DNA of 64,000 nt. It comes from Telmatactis stephensoni. Its lineage: Eukaryota > Cnidaria > Anthozoa > Actiniaria > Isophelliidae. Under the pieces are notes generated by a model. That model had not been told where the DNA came from, ran no database searches, and saw only the letters and a list, made by a program, of their open reading frames with translations. A program made the translations under genes and the position numbers. Positions 34,940 through 46,686 of this stretch are shown piece after piece. Numbering within the stretch: the first letter of the stretch is position 1; each line of letters starts with the position of its first letter. The stretch spans positions 744,001-808,000 of the forward strand of contig JALIZF010001808.1 of assembly GCA_029948255.1 (NCBI GenBank), in the 5' to 3' direction.

Positions 34940-36965
34940 TTAAGGTGACTCCCTATAGTAATTTTTGGACCAAACCGTTCACTTTTATTTGCCTTGTTTA
35001 TAGCTTTAATCCGCAGCTATCGATTTGATATTGATACCAGCTATAGAGGTAAGATGAAAGTTTTCAATTATGGCAGTTTTAATATGATCAGCGTTACCAT
35101 GGCAACGATAAACAATTATCGTTGAAATTGGTTTTTGCTAAATATCTCAAAAACCTGACCTGCTCGGGACAAGCGGTAAACGACATCATTAACTTCAAGC
35201 TAAGGCAAAGCAAATTAGACTATCTTAAAGAAATTCAATCTGTTTGATTTCGAGTAATTTGCAGAAATATTCTGAAGCATTCATTTTTATATGCTAAAAG
35301 TCACGACCGCCCAAGCGTTACTCAGAAGACGTGAAACACCAGCAAAACACTGTAAAGAAGCCTTTGCTTGTACACTTCCAACCTGGAAGTGGCTAAATGG
35401 TTATTCTTAACTCTCTTCCAAGGCGAAGATATCACTTTTTCTTTACAGGCAACTTTTGATAAACATTGCCGTAACGTCTATTTCGAAATTATTTCCAAAA
35501 TATCTCTCAAACGACTTAATATTTTTGCTTGATATGCTAGGAGTGTATTTATTATCATCTTTGAAACAACATTGGAAAATCCCATTAAGATTGAAACAGT
35601 AAAACATTTTTAAATTCACCGTTAAAGATGAAAGACAAATGAACCACAACTCCAGAATGCAAACGGCCGCACAGCACTTCATTAGCATACTGTCACCACG
35701 CGCGAAGCTTGGAGACCTCGTTAGCATAACAAGGCAGGCTATTCACAATTCCCGCCAAAACCACCATACAGGCCTTGTTGTAAACAAAACAAAGCCAATT
35801 ATATAGCAATGAAAATAGCTGAAAGACGAAAGAATGTAAACAAAAAGTCAAGATTAAAAGAGAAGAAGAAAAGAATAATTTATTTTTCTTGTCGGGTTCT
35901 TCGGGTGCATTTTTTCTATTAGTTTTTCTTCTATAACTTTTATTTGGCAGCATGATAAAAACTACCGCTACATCCAACTCGCCACGTGAGAGAAAGAATG
36001 CACGCGCAAATGAACGAAAATGTCAAGTGGAATAATGATTATCAGCTACTTTGATAAACGTCGGTTCACCATTACATTAGGCTTACTATGGTAAGTCTAA
36101 ATATGCACACTTAGACTATTATGCTTTATTACAACTTTCAAATTGGTATGGTTTTGGCGGGAATTGTGAATAGCCTGCCTTGTTATGCTAACGAGGTCTC
36201 CAAGCTTCGCGCGTGGTGACAGTATGCTAATAAGTGCTGTCGCGGCCGTTTGCATTCTGGAGTTGTGATTCATTTGTCTTTCATCTTTAACGGTGAATTT
36301 AAAAATGTTTTACTGTTTCAATCTTAATGGGATTTTCCAATGTTGTTTCGAAGATGATAATAAATACACTCCTAGCATATCAAGCAAAAATATTAAGTCG
36401 TTTGAGAGATATTTTGGAAATAATTTCGAAATAGACGTTACGGCAATGTTTATCAAAAGTTGCCTGTAAAGAAAAAGTGATATCTTCGCCTTGGAAGAGA
36501 GTTAAGAATAACCATTTAGCCACTTTGAAGTGTACAAGCAAAGGCTTCTTTACAGTGTTTTGTTGGTGTTTCACGTCTTCTGAGTAACGCTTGGGCGGTC
36601 GTGACTTTTAGCATATAAAAATGAATGCTTCAGAATATTTCTGCAAATTACTCGAAATCAAACAGATTGAATTTCTTTAAGATAGTCTAATTTGCTTTGC
36701 CTTAGCTTGAAGTTAATGATGTCGTTTACCGCTTGTCCCGAGCAGGTCAGGTTTTTGAGATATTTAGCAAAAACCAATTTCAACGATAATTGTTTATCGT
36801 TGCCATGGTAACGCTGATCATATTAAAACTGCCATAATTGAAAACTTTCATCTTACCTCTATAGCTGGTATCAATATCAAATCGATAGCTGCGGATTAAA
36901 GCTATAAACAAGGCAAATAAAAGTGAACGGTTTGGTCCAAAAATTACTATAGGGAGTCACCTTAA
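34940..36965. mobile_element. 2-kb palindromic foldback element flanked by TTAA
   Basis: The left arm (34944-35762) and the inverted right arm (36150-36961) are about 815 bp each and nearly identical; one visible difference is an indel near 35382 against 36525. The outer ends are GGTGACTCCCTATAGTAATT and its complement. TTAA abuts both (34940-34943 and 36962-36965), as in piggyBac-type integration. The ~390-bp centre (35763-36149) is not palindromic. Minus-strand frames of up to 94 codons in the arms match no protein I know. Confidence 0.88.
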
Positions 36966-37598
36966 AAAAGTCTTTAACTGGTTTTTGTATCATGTCATCT
37001 CGAATTTCGAGCTATCCGTTTTATAGCGGAATCTCTTGCTCTAAAAATAAAAACAACATTCAAGTCTTTGGAAGATGTGTTTATTAAACGAACACACAAT
37101 GCATTACAAGTCTTTTCAACAAATACAAGGAATGATTTCAACGTTTTGGCCCTTCTAGCCTTCTTTCATTCTTTGCTGTCACGGTGTCACGCAAGTCCAG
37201 TTTTAATAACGGCTGTTCATCTGTCACGCGTGCTTTGTATTTATAAGCACATTTAAATAATCTTCGATTCGATTAATAAATATAACGTGAAGGGATATAA
37301 ACTTATTTGAAAGGTTTTACATCTACTTTTTGATTGCATAAAAATTGTAACATTTAACATTACAAGGTTTCGTCACGCAAGTTAGCGACAACAAGCTCTG
37401 TAATGTTCGTTTGAAGATATTGACTCGGCTTCAAAATTAGTTCTTAGCAAAATAACAAAACAAGAGTTTTAACTTGAAACTAGAAAAATAAAACAAAAAT
37501 ACACCTAATAAAGCTGATTGTTCAATTATTCAAATTCGCCACAGCTCTTGAACAATTCATCCCACAAAACAATAACATCATTGAATAAAATTAAGAAA
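36966..37598. other. Interval between palindrome and TMED gene
   Basis: AT-rich, with no gene recognised. It includes the probable 3' UTR of the minus-strand TMED gene; the closest TTTATT (minus-strand AATAAA) I saw is at 37080-37085. GTTTCGTCACGCAAG near 37367 resembles one arm of the hairpin at 38538. Confidence 0.4.
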
Positions 37599-38234
37599 TT
37601 AGAGTTCTCCTTTGCTGACAGTAAAAAATCTTCTCAGGACAAAAACTTGTGTCACTCCAACAGCCACAACGACGACTGACTGTCCAATGGACCACCATTG
37701 CACCCTTGAGCTTAAGTGATCAGCTGCAAGACGACCATTCGCCTCTCGTAGCCTGTGGTAATTTTGATATCGTTCAACTAAGTTCATATTCTCGTGAATG
37801 GCGGCTACTGACGTTTCGAGCTGAGTTAGAGCTTTGTCGCTTGGTTGTGCTTGGTCGAAGGAACTTTCTCCTTTTCCGTTAACCCAGTCAAAGTAAACAA
37901 GATTATCACCAATGGTAAAGTCGTATACATTGCTGAAGCACACTCGATACGTTCCATTGACTTTCGTTGTATATTTATGAAGATCGTAGTCCTTCTTTTC
38001 GGTTTTGTAGATGATTCCGCCGTTGGGGTCTTCTAACGATACATCGATCTTTGGGTCATTACCAGTAATCGGTGCAAACTCTAAAGAACACTCCGTGTTT
38101 TCCGCGATGTCTTCATAAAAGCATTCGTAGCCGCTCAACTGGAATTGTAAATGGCGAGCATAAGAACAGTGCAAAACAGCTAACAAAAACAAAGTTGAAA
38201 ACCGTAGCATTTTGGATAAACCACGTCTAAACAA
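37599..38234 (-). CDS. p24-family cargo receptor (TMED3/7-like, gamma class), single exon
   Basis: 211 aa, type I membrane protein of the early secretory pathway. A signal peptide (from Met9, MLRFSTLFLLAVLHCSYA) precedes a GOLD domain (about 29-117) with the paired cysteines Cys38 (YECFYEDI) and Cys99 (YRVCFSN). A luminal coiled-coil segment includes ALTQLETSV, AIHE and HRLREANGR. The transmembrane segment spans about 181-201, and the short cytosolic tail is RRFFTVSKGEL. In this family p24 proteins cycle between ER and Golgi in COPI/COPII vesicles; the FF pair is the usual coat-binding motif. The tail lacks KK, as in gamma p24 members. ALTQ(L/M)E, IHE and YEDI fit TMED3/7. The open frame is uninterrupted, unlike the multi-exon vertebrate genes, so it may be a retrocopy or a gene that lost its introns. 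Met1 is an alternative start. Confidence 0.94.
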   Translation of the reverse strand: MFRRGLSKMLRFSTLFLLAVLHCSYARHLQFQLSGYECFYEDIAENTECSLEFAPITGNDPKIDVSLEDPNGGIIYKTEKKDYDLHKYTTKVNGTYRVCFSNVYDFTIGDNLVYFDWVNGKGESSFDQAQPSDKALTQLETSVAAIHENMNLVERYQNYHRLREANGRLAADHLSSRVQWWSIGQSVVVVAVGVTQVFVLRRFFTVSKGEL

Positions 38235-39884
38235 TTCCAGCTGTAAACTAGTACTGTAACGAGCAGCAGTTACCCCAAAACCTTGATTTTAAGAGCTTTC
38301 ACAAAGAGGTTCGAAAAAGACAACATAGATTTTATGCTAATCTGTATTTGAATAGTAAAGACACGTGGCACAAGACCAGTCGAAGCTGATTTTACTTCCG
38401 CTTCCGTTTTTACAACTTTCCGTTTTGCCTTTTCTTAGTGGATAAGTGTTTTATAAACAAAACGTGTTAGTAAAAGCCTACAATACTGAGTAGCATTTCT
38501 CATCATTTTTCGAGGTTTTGATTTGTGTACTTGTACTAGTTTCGTCACGCAACGCTCCTGTGCAACGTTCCTTGTGCCGTTGCGTGATGAGACTAAAATG
38601 ACATGCGGGTTACCTGTCTTGAAAACACCTGTCACATTGTGGCGATGGTGTAGTGATGATGATGATGGACAGTGATAACGATGATAACCATGATATGGTT
38701 TTAGAAAATGCATTTATCAGTCCTTTGACTCTTATCCCCAGCCTACAAACTGACAAATAGTTTGTAAATGGTATTTTCTCTCTCGCTGGTTGTGCTCTAT
38801 TATCTTTTCCCTTCTTCATGGTGAAATTAAAAGCAAAGGTAGTTAGCCCGGTTAACACAGTTTGCCTTCATAAACTTTTGAGTGTTTCCTTCAGTTTTTG
38901 TCAAAATGCAACCTTTTCTTCATATGCATTGCATATGTTTTTACCGTGGCTAAATAAAGCTGATTGATTGTTTTCTACGTCACTATAGGGATCTTTGCTG
39001 ACGACGTTTTGCGTCATTTGCACAAGCACTTCACTTTTTAACCAAACTAACACCACATCAACTCTGAATATTGAAAGAGCATGGTAAAATTAGCTTCCCT
39101 TGCCAATTGGAGCTTGACAAATGAAATAGTCTTTGCGTGATGCGACTTTGAAAACTCTGAATTTTACAGTGAATGTATGGGCTCATTAGCGCTTTTGCCC
39201 CTAGAAATTTGAAAGCTGATAACTCGTTTAATATTGCATGTAAAGAGCTGAACGTTTCGTAGATTACTTACATAAATAGGTTCTTATAGGTCTTGGACGC
39301 AGATAGTAATTTTCTTGACTTTTAATTGTGTGCTAATTAGTAAAATATTTTAAGCAAAGATCCGCAACATCCACACTTATTTGGACAAATTTTGAAAAAG
39401 TATCTTTTAACTCTGTTTTCACACCTTGAAAGAAAAAAGAAAGCGTCGCTTTAGTGTGAACGGAAGGCCTTATTTTCAAACTTAGTGTGTACGTACCCTT
39501 AAATCGTCAATTTGACAAAGCATTCACAAGCAACATTTGCTAGAAAACTGTAATTAATTTTATTCATTAAATCATTATCTACGATTTCAACTGAAAGTTC
39601 ATTGAAATCTCTTCGAACTACTGTTGATTTATTCAACTACTAGAATGCAACACGTATGATATTGTTACGTAATGGAAGAACTGTTAAAACGAGGAATATA
39701 TAAAGTTTGTAAAATATATATATGCAGTAACGACTATAGAACTAGCCGATGTACGATCGAAACTGATTTAAAAAGCTGTATTTAAAAGAGCAGTATTCAT
39801 TAAAACAAGATTTTTAGAAAAAATTGTTGATAACGAGTTGAGTCCTTCAAGAGTTCACAAATGTATGATTGTTGATCTATGAAT
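38235..39884. other. Interval between TMED and SIX genes
   Basis: The stretch just above 38234 is the TMED 5' region. A hairpin lies at 38538-38595 and an imperfect (GAT)n at 38650-38690. For the SIX gene, TTTATT (minus-strand AATAAA) occurs at 39628-39633 and 39559-39564, 250-325 bp beyond its stop. Nothing else is recognised. Confidence 0.5.
38538..38595. repeat. Hairpin AGTTTCGTCACGCAACG / CGTTGCGTGATGAGACT
   Basis: An inverted repeat of about 17 bp with a spacer of about 23 bp upstream of the TMED gene. It is probably a small foldback remnant. Confidence 0.65.
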
Positions 39885-42800
39885 TTAAACTGGGTGATTA
39901 AAGCACCTCTGTAATGTTGAACTTTCGCTGGTAAAATCACGTCGACTTGCTCCACTGGAAGGAGAGATTGGCTCAAATGCACTGGTCTCAGAATTCATCT
40001 TCACTGTTGTGTGCGGACTGGTCGTCAGGCGTGTTTGCGCATGCGCTTGACTGGTAATTGTCGAAAGACACGATCCGTGCGTCACGACGCATCCCGGATG
40101 TGGTGCGACCGAAACGTACCCTGGGTACGGTCCACACGGGACTTGGAATTGCGAGAGCGTGTGGGAGTACGCATACTCTGGTAAACAAGCCGCTGACATG
40201 GCGGATGTAGTTGACTGGATGGTCGTTTGTTGAGGTATTAGAAATGGAAAATGTGTGCGCAGTTCATCGTAGCTGTGCATCATCGATCGTGTGGAGTCTT
40301 TGATTTTCATCATGCAAAATTCTTGGTCAAGTCCCCTGCAATTAAATAATGATTTAAACATAAATAATTGGATTTATTTACTATACTGCTTAAATCGATC
40401 TTGCTGTGTTCAGGATATTATTAAAAGTTTATTATAGCTTTTTCTTAAATCTACATAATTAATAATTACAGTACAAATTATATCAAGCGTATTCAAATAG
40501 ACATCCATTTATAAAGCATTTCTTAAAGCGGAGTTCAGTATGAATTTTTGGAAGGATAACTAATCGTGTCCTTGTTTCCTTACACTGATTTTGTAACCCT
40601 GGTCAAATGCGCTTGCAATTTCCTGCGAATTCAAATTTAGCAAAGTACGCAAAAGGTAAGGGCCGATTCACACTAGCGACAGAAGCATAAGCGCAAGCAA
40701 CATACGCAGACTCAGTAGCGCATTTATCACCTGAGGTGTGAGAAAAGACAAGCACCGCTAATGAGTATGTACCACTACTAGGAGTCTGCGGTAAGGTTGC
40801 TTATGCTTATGCGGTGTGTGAACCAGCCCTAATGGACAAATGCTACATTTCCATCATCTATTGTTTTAATCTGTTTTCACAAGCGGTATTTTTTAATGCC
40901 ATAATTACACGACACGAAGTTTAGTTACCACTTAATTACCGTATCCATTTTTGACATCATTACGCAGAGTAATTGCTACAAAACATTACTATTTTTACGC
41001 ATTTATTACAACACAAACTTCAGCACACTAGAGACAGTGAGAATCATAAAAAATGTCGCGATTACGTGATGTTTCTCGCGGCACCACGATGGTGCAGTTT
41101 AGTTTGAATAAGCGCATAAAGAACAAATCAGATTGCACGATTTCTTGATTTCTTGTGTTAACATTAAGTAGCACATTTGATACAAAAAAGTTTAATTTGC
41201 TGAAATAGAGGGAAATTGTAACCAAAAACATTAACACGCATACTGCATAATATCTATTTAGATCAAAACAATTTTAGAACCAATTGATACTACAACCAGT
41301 TAATACTGAATTGTATGATTTTCAAATTGCAAGTGTTGCGAGGTTTAACCAAAACGATTTGGGTTATAGGGTCCGTTCACATGAGAGAGGGTGCCCCTAT
41401 GAAGTAGGGATAACTCTTTTGTTTCTTTTCCCTGGGGGACACAAAACAAAAGAGTTATCCCTACTACATAGGGACACCCTCTCTAATGTGAACGGGCCCT
41501 TCAGTTTCAGAGCATTTCAGTATAATGTATACTGATTCTAATTTTCTTTCTCCTTAAATGTTCTCTGAAACTGAGTGGAGTCGAACACGAAGCCGTAAAA
41601 TTCACTTTGTGGTCGTTTAACGATACTCTACAAGTAAAAAAAACTGACTTCCGAAAAGATTTTTTTCTTCAAAGTTATTCTTGGTTTAGTTATCGAAAAT
41701 TGCTCATCTCAGTGGTATTATAGGGGCACTCCTTAGCTTTAATAGCCCGCTCAATATTTGATTGAACGTGTTCCTTTCAGCATGCGATTATTTGCATTTC
41801 CTTGAGTGGGTACAAAAATACCCTAATCATTGACATTGATGTGCACAAACTTAACTGAAAGATTTCCTCTGAATCAACTAAGCGTGCTATCAACCTGTTG
41901 AACAACTGACTTCAAAATTTCTCGAAATTCATTAATTTTTCTTTTGTGGGGGTGTTTTTGGGCTATAGCCAAGTTATTGCACATTTGTGTGGTATATTCT
42001 GTATAGCTCAGGTGTATCAACAAAAATCAAACTCTCAACACAATGCAAACATCGTTGATTTTTTTCCATGTGCTTCACGTTGACAACAGGGGCTATCTAT
42101 TGACTACTTGTCAAATAGCTGACTGTCTTGGTTTCAAGAACGTTTACACAGACAAGACGGCCGTTATGAAATTTGATCCCCACTTTTAACTATGATTTTT
42201 ATTTCGCACTAATTGGAGGACAATTTGATGATTTCTTGGCTATAAAACTTTGGAAATCTCACTTTAAATCCATCGCTGCCGGATAACATCATTTCATTAA
42301 TATTGTTGTTTATATTTCACTACAAACGCTATGGGTTTCCTTTCTTGTATCATTAATCGGGATTTGTTTTTAATCATAACGAGCCTCATGCCCTTAGCAA
42401 CCGCAAAATCTCCGACAGATCGGTAAAGATTCTTTACCCATCTGTTGGGGGTCTAGCTGATCAGAAGCAACAACTCATTTATAGCTAATTTAACATGTTT
42501 TTGTTACAATTTTGCATGAAATAGTATTTTGGACTAGTGAGAAACTTGCTGACCCGAAATAAGAATATTATTCGTGTGTTTTGAGCAACTAAAGCTTTTT
42601 CAGCAGAACAGCAGGACCTCTTGTTTAACAAACATGTCATACTTGTCAATTGACACCATCTTTTGCCAAAAACCAGGCTTTCATTCAGAAAAGATTACAA
42701 CAACAAAGCTAAATCGCAAACTCAAAAAAAATAAAACTTTCTTTAACTCTCGTCCAAGTCGTTCAGATAGACTTAAGTAGAAGACTGCTGAATTACAACA

Positions 42801-45800
42801 ACCGGCCACCGTAAGCGAAGATCTCAGCAGTACTATAGAAGTACATCAATCCGAAGTCAGCGCAAATTTAGATTTTATATTATAATTCCAGTTCTGTACA
42901 AAGACTGAGGACTTTTATATATGCTAATAAAGCTATTTTGATTACTGAAACGAGCTTCAAGTACTGCTTTCTAACATATTATAGTCTTTTTCACCCAGCA
43001 ATTCGAATAGCTGGATGGACCAGCTAGGCATAAAGAAAATATTTCTTTGCACCCGAAGCACTCAGGCAGTGCACTTTCAAATAGCCAGGACTTCATGCTG
43101 GATGGACCAGCTAGACACAAAGAGAATTTCTTTGCACCCGAAGCACTCAGGCAATGCACCTACCAATTCAAATAGCCAGGACTTCATGCTGGATGGACCA
43201 GCTAGGCATAAAGAAAATATTTCTTTACACCCGAAGCACTCAGGCACTGTACCTACCAATTCAAATAGCCAGGACTTCATGCTGGATGAACCAGCTAGGC
43301 ACAAAGAGAATTTCTTTGCACCCGAAGCACTCAGGCAATGCACCTACCAATTCAAATAGCCAGGACTTCATGCTAGATGGACCAGCTAGGCATAAAGAGA
43401 ATTTCTTTACACCCGAAGCACTCAGGCAATGCACTTTCAAATAGCCAGGACTTCATGCTGGATGGACCAGCTAGGCACAAAGAGAATTTCTTTGCACCCG
43501 AAGCACTCAGGCAATGCACCTACCAATTCAAATAGCCAGGACTTCATGCTGGATGAACCAGCTAGGCACAAAGAGAATTTCTTTGCACCCGAAGCACTCA
43601 GGCAATGCACCTACCAATTCAAATAGCCAGGACTTCATGCTGGATGGACCAGCTAGGCATAAAGAAAATATTTCTTTACACCCGAAGCACTCAGGCAATG
43701 CACTTACTTCAAATAGCCAGGACTTCATGCTGGATGGACCAGCTAGGCATAAAGAAAATATTTCTTTACACCCGAAGCACTCAGGCACTGTACCTACCAA
43801 TTCAAATAGCCAGGACTTCATGCTGGATGAACCAGCTAGGCACAAAGAGAATTTCTTTGCACCCGAAGCACTCAGGCAATGCAACTACCAATTCAAATAC
43901 TCAGGACTTCATGACCAAACGGCAATACAACTGTTACCTCCTTGTCGCGCGTCGATCGAGCACATCTCAATTTGTACGCCATTGTCGTCTCGCGAGAATT
44001 GATGTGGATATTTCGAAATAATTAATTGTTATCAAGTTTGAATTGAATGGTCCCGTTTGAGAATATTACATTTCTGGTCCCGTTTTTGGTTTCTATAGAG
44101 ACGCAGGCCCTTTGCAGCTAATTACTCTGTAAGCACTCTTTGATTTTACAAATAAAACGGTTATCAAAATGGATATTAGCTTAGAATGACTATTAGCATG
44201 CTGAAGATGATGGTCAGAGCTTGGTTATTCTAGTCTAGAAGAAGAACTTTCACTCAACACAGAAATGCATTAATGACTGCCAAGTCCACTTTATACTGTC
44301 TTTGTGTTAAAGGGAAATCAATGAACAACCGACCCACCTCGGTTCATTGATCTATTAATCCAAGCAATAATTTTTTTTGTCATTATGCTCACACTGATTG
44401 AAATGACATCGCAAAGAAAGAGAGAAATATTGTTAAGTAAATATGACAAGGCAACGACGAGAAACCAATCTCAAAGCCAGACTTCAATAATCTCAGTGAA
44501 ATTATCAATTTAAAACAAAAACTAAGCTAACAGTTCTTGAAAGCTATTTTGAAGGGGAATGCCTTCCTTTGAACTCAGACTTAGCATCAGGAATTACCTT
44601 CTGAACTCTAATTTTCTTTTTCATTCCTTCTTCTTTCTTTCTTTTTCTCTCTTTTTTTTCTTAAGTCTTTTTATGAATTTTTTCGTTTTCTTACATTGTT
44701 ACTTCTTAAGTTTTTTTATGAATTCGCTTGAGACGTTCGCGTTACCTATAAAGCAAAATCGGACAGTTTTCTGGCAAGAAAAGTGAAACGAAATAAAACA
44801 AAAAAATGTCTTCCTCACTGCTAATTGTAAGTTTTATTTTGATTGCAAAATTATGAACTCATGCACTCAATGATTTATTTTTTTCCTTGGATCGTGGGAC
44901 TAGTTGCAATAAAAGTCAGACGACAAAAAATGTCTTCCCCACTTTTGTACGATTTATTTTGATTGCCAAATCATGCATCACTTATCGATTAATTGTTTTC
45001 CATTTTACTTTTCTTTAAATACAAAGAAAAATAATGTAAACAAAAAGCAGATAATTTAAACCCATTTGAAAGGATGGAAAACCAATTCTTTTCCAAATTA
45101 ATGACAAGGAAAATATCATTTCTTAAAAGCCCTGATCATTAAAGCATGAATATGTAGCTGCAGGACCAAGTCCCAGATATCATTTTGAGATTGTGACTAC
45201 CATATACCATCATATATCTGGTGTAGTGATCTATTCTCTCATAGATCATCCTAACTAATATCTCATTATTATAACTCTCCTAGTGGTTTTAAGTTACTAC
45301 AAAAGTGTTTTCAGCTGCGCAGACCCCGATTGAAACGTTCAAGTGTTTCGTCATTGCATATTGAAGATGCTAGCGACAATTTCTAATGATTGGGCACTAC
45401 GTTGTGTATCTAAGCAACCATTTTCTCATTTTATGGAGTTTTGATTTTAAACGGATTTTAGTTAAGTGAAGGATACATGTTTTACGACTTTTGTTTTGGT
45501 GACGGTTCTTGGGGCGCCCTTTGAAACTCGAACTTCAAACTTTAATTTTTCTAAATTAGCTTTAAGTGCAATGTAGTGTATTGTGGTTTCTATTAACAAT
45601 GATCCTAAGCGTCTTCGTTATTAGATTCATAACACGCTGGATTTGAAAGCCAAATTGAAAAAGCACTGAAAGCAGCGCCCATATTTTGACAATGAGTTGG
45701 TTATGAAAACAGTTTCTTTGTCGAATTGTTAGTGTTTAACGTGAAAACGTCTTGAGATATGTCTTTAATGAGGACGTGTTTAATCTGTGAAGTATCACTT

Positions 45801-46686
45801 GAAAACACACACACACAAAACACACAAAATTTATGTAATTTATTCAAGAATAATACGAAAACAAGCCCGAAAAACATCGTTCTATTCCGTAAGAAAACTC
45901 AGAACACTTTAAATTAATGTATCAGTATAAAATCTAAATTTCTCTGTCCTTTCACGACATTAATAGCCCTTACTTACGTCACAAGAGCTTGGGTGTTTCA
46001 TTTCTCACGGAATAACAGAGAAGCGGGGCCAAATGGGCAAACAACAAGTTAACATCGACAAACTATAGCGTTTTCTAATTTACTGACCTTTTTCTCATTT
46101 CTGCAGCGCGTACTCTTTGTCGCTTGTTTTTGAACCAATTGCTCACTTGCGTCACTGTTAAGTCGGTCATTTTTGCCAGTTCGTACTTTTCTTTTGGGGT
46201 GGGGTAAGGATTTTCAGTGTAAGCTTTGTTGAGAATACTGCGAGATTTTTCTTTAAAGCAGTACGTGGTCTCTTCTCCATCCCAGATAGTTCTGGGCAGG
46301 GGGTACTTCCTACGAACGCGGTACTTGCCCACTGCACCAAGAGGTCTTCCACGTTGTCTTTCGGCTTCAATATAATGCGCTGTTCTCCACAAACACTGTA
46401 GTTTTTCATGGACTGTCCTGGAAAACCGGTGGCTCTCTAGTATGGAGTACAGTTCTTTGAAGTTGTTCTGGTGGAAAGCGACTACTGCTTTGGCTACAAG
46501 GATGGTCTCGCACTGCTGAATCTCTTCCGAGTCTTTTGGCAAAGACCAAAGAAAGCGCGCCAGTCTTTCATTCTCTCCGCTATTCTGGAGGAATTCGCAA
46601 ACTGAAATCACTTGTTCCATTGAAAAGGGACACGGAAGCATTATGGCAGGTCGACTTAAGTACTTGATGAACTCGTCTGATTTCAC
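39885..46686 (-). CDS. SIX homeobox transcription factor, SIX1/2 (sine oculis) type
   Basis: Two exons on the minus strand, 46686-46088 and 40335-39885. Donor AG/GTCAGT and acceptor TTGCAG/GGGA join in phase 2 within an Arg codon, giving 349 aa. The SIX domain (about 20-134) contains [16 protein letters not shown] and [11 protein letters not shown]. It runs through [20 protein letters not shown] and TIWDGEET into the homeodomain (137-196, W48 is residue 184) with [18 protein letters not shown] and [22 protein letters not shown] and [12 protein letters not shown] point to the SIX1/2 class, not SIX3/6 or SIX4/5. Lys50 is the SIX hallmark. Helix 3 has NKRQRVR where the family usually has NRRQRDR, so it is diverged. 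The second exon (150 residues, rich in Ser, Thr, Pro and His) resembles a disordered activation region. In animals, SIX1/2 with Eya acts in sensory and muscle development. The exon 2 link rests on phase and orientation only. Confidence 0.9.
40661..40832. mobile_element. Foldback element in SIX intron
   Basis: GGGCCGATTCACACTAGCGA and CATAAGCGCAAGCAAC on the left are mirrored by GTTGCTTATGCTTATGCGG and TGTGTGAACCAGCCCTA on the right. The GCAGACTC / GAGTCTGC blocks inside also pair. Confidence 0.78.
41368..41500. mobile_element. Short palindromic MITE, family 1 copy C (SIX intron)
   Basis: AGGGTCCGTTCACAT and its near-complement form the ends. The arms hold GTAGGGATAACTCTTTTGTT and its complement around CCTGGGGGACAC. 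It is clearly the same family as 4400-4538. Confidence 0.88.
43000..43915. repeat. ~91-bp tandem array (about 10 units) in SIX intron
   Basis: AGCCAGGACTTCATGCT recurs at 43083, 43174, 43267, 43358, 43443, 43534, 43625, 43715 and 43808, with partial units at both ends. Spacing is 91, 93, 91, 85, 91, 91, 90 and 93 bp. Two main variants exist (GGCATAAAGAAAATATTTC and GGCACAAAGAGAATTTC). Long frames on both strands come from the lack of stops in the unit, not from a gene. Confidence 0.97.
44800..45000. repeat. Short diverged direct duplication
   Basis: AAAAATGTCTTCC(T/C)CACT followed by TTTATTTTGATTGC(A/C)AAA occurs twice, offset by about 130 bp. Confidence 0.55.

Larger units (their letters stand above)
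40336..46087 (-). other. Large intron of the SIX gene
   Basis: 5.75 kb, with no coding exon recognised. It contains foldback elements at 40661-40832 and 41368-41500, the ~91-bp tandem array at 43000-43915, a T-rich TTTC tract near 44620-44700 and a short diverged duplication at 44800-45000. Confidence 0.7.

Noticed and set aside
35443..35977. Two 94-codon minus-strand frames in the palindrome
   Set aside because: No motif is present, and the mirrored copy in the other arm is interrupted by a stop, so neither is likely to be a kept gene.
43015..44021. Several overlapping 65-162-codon frames on both strands
   Set aside because: They follow the ~91-bp tandem unit in multiple frames and have no domain. 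They are repeat artefacts.
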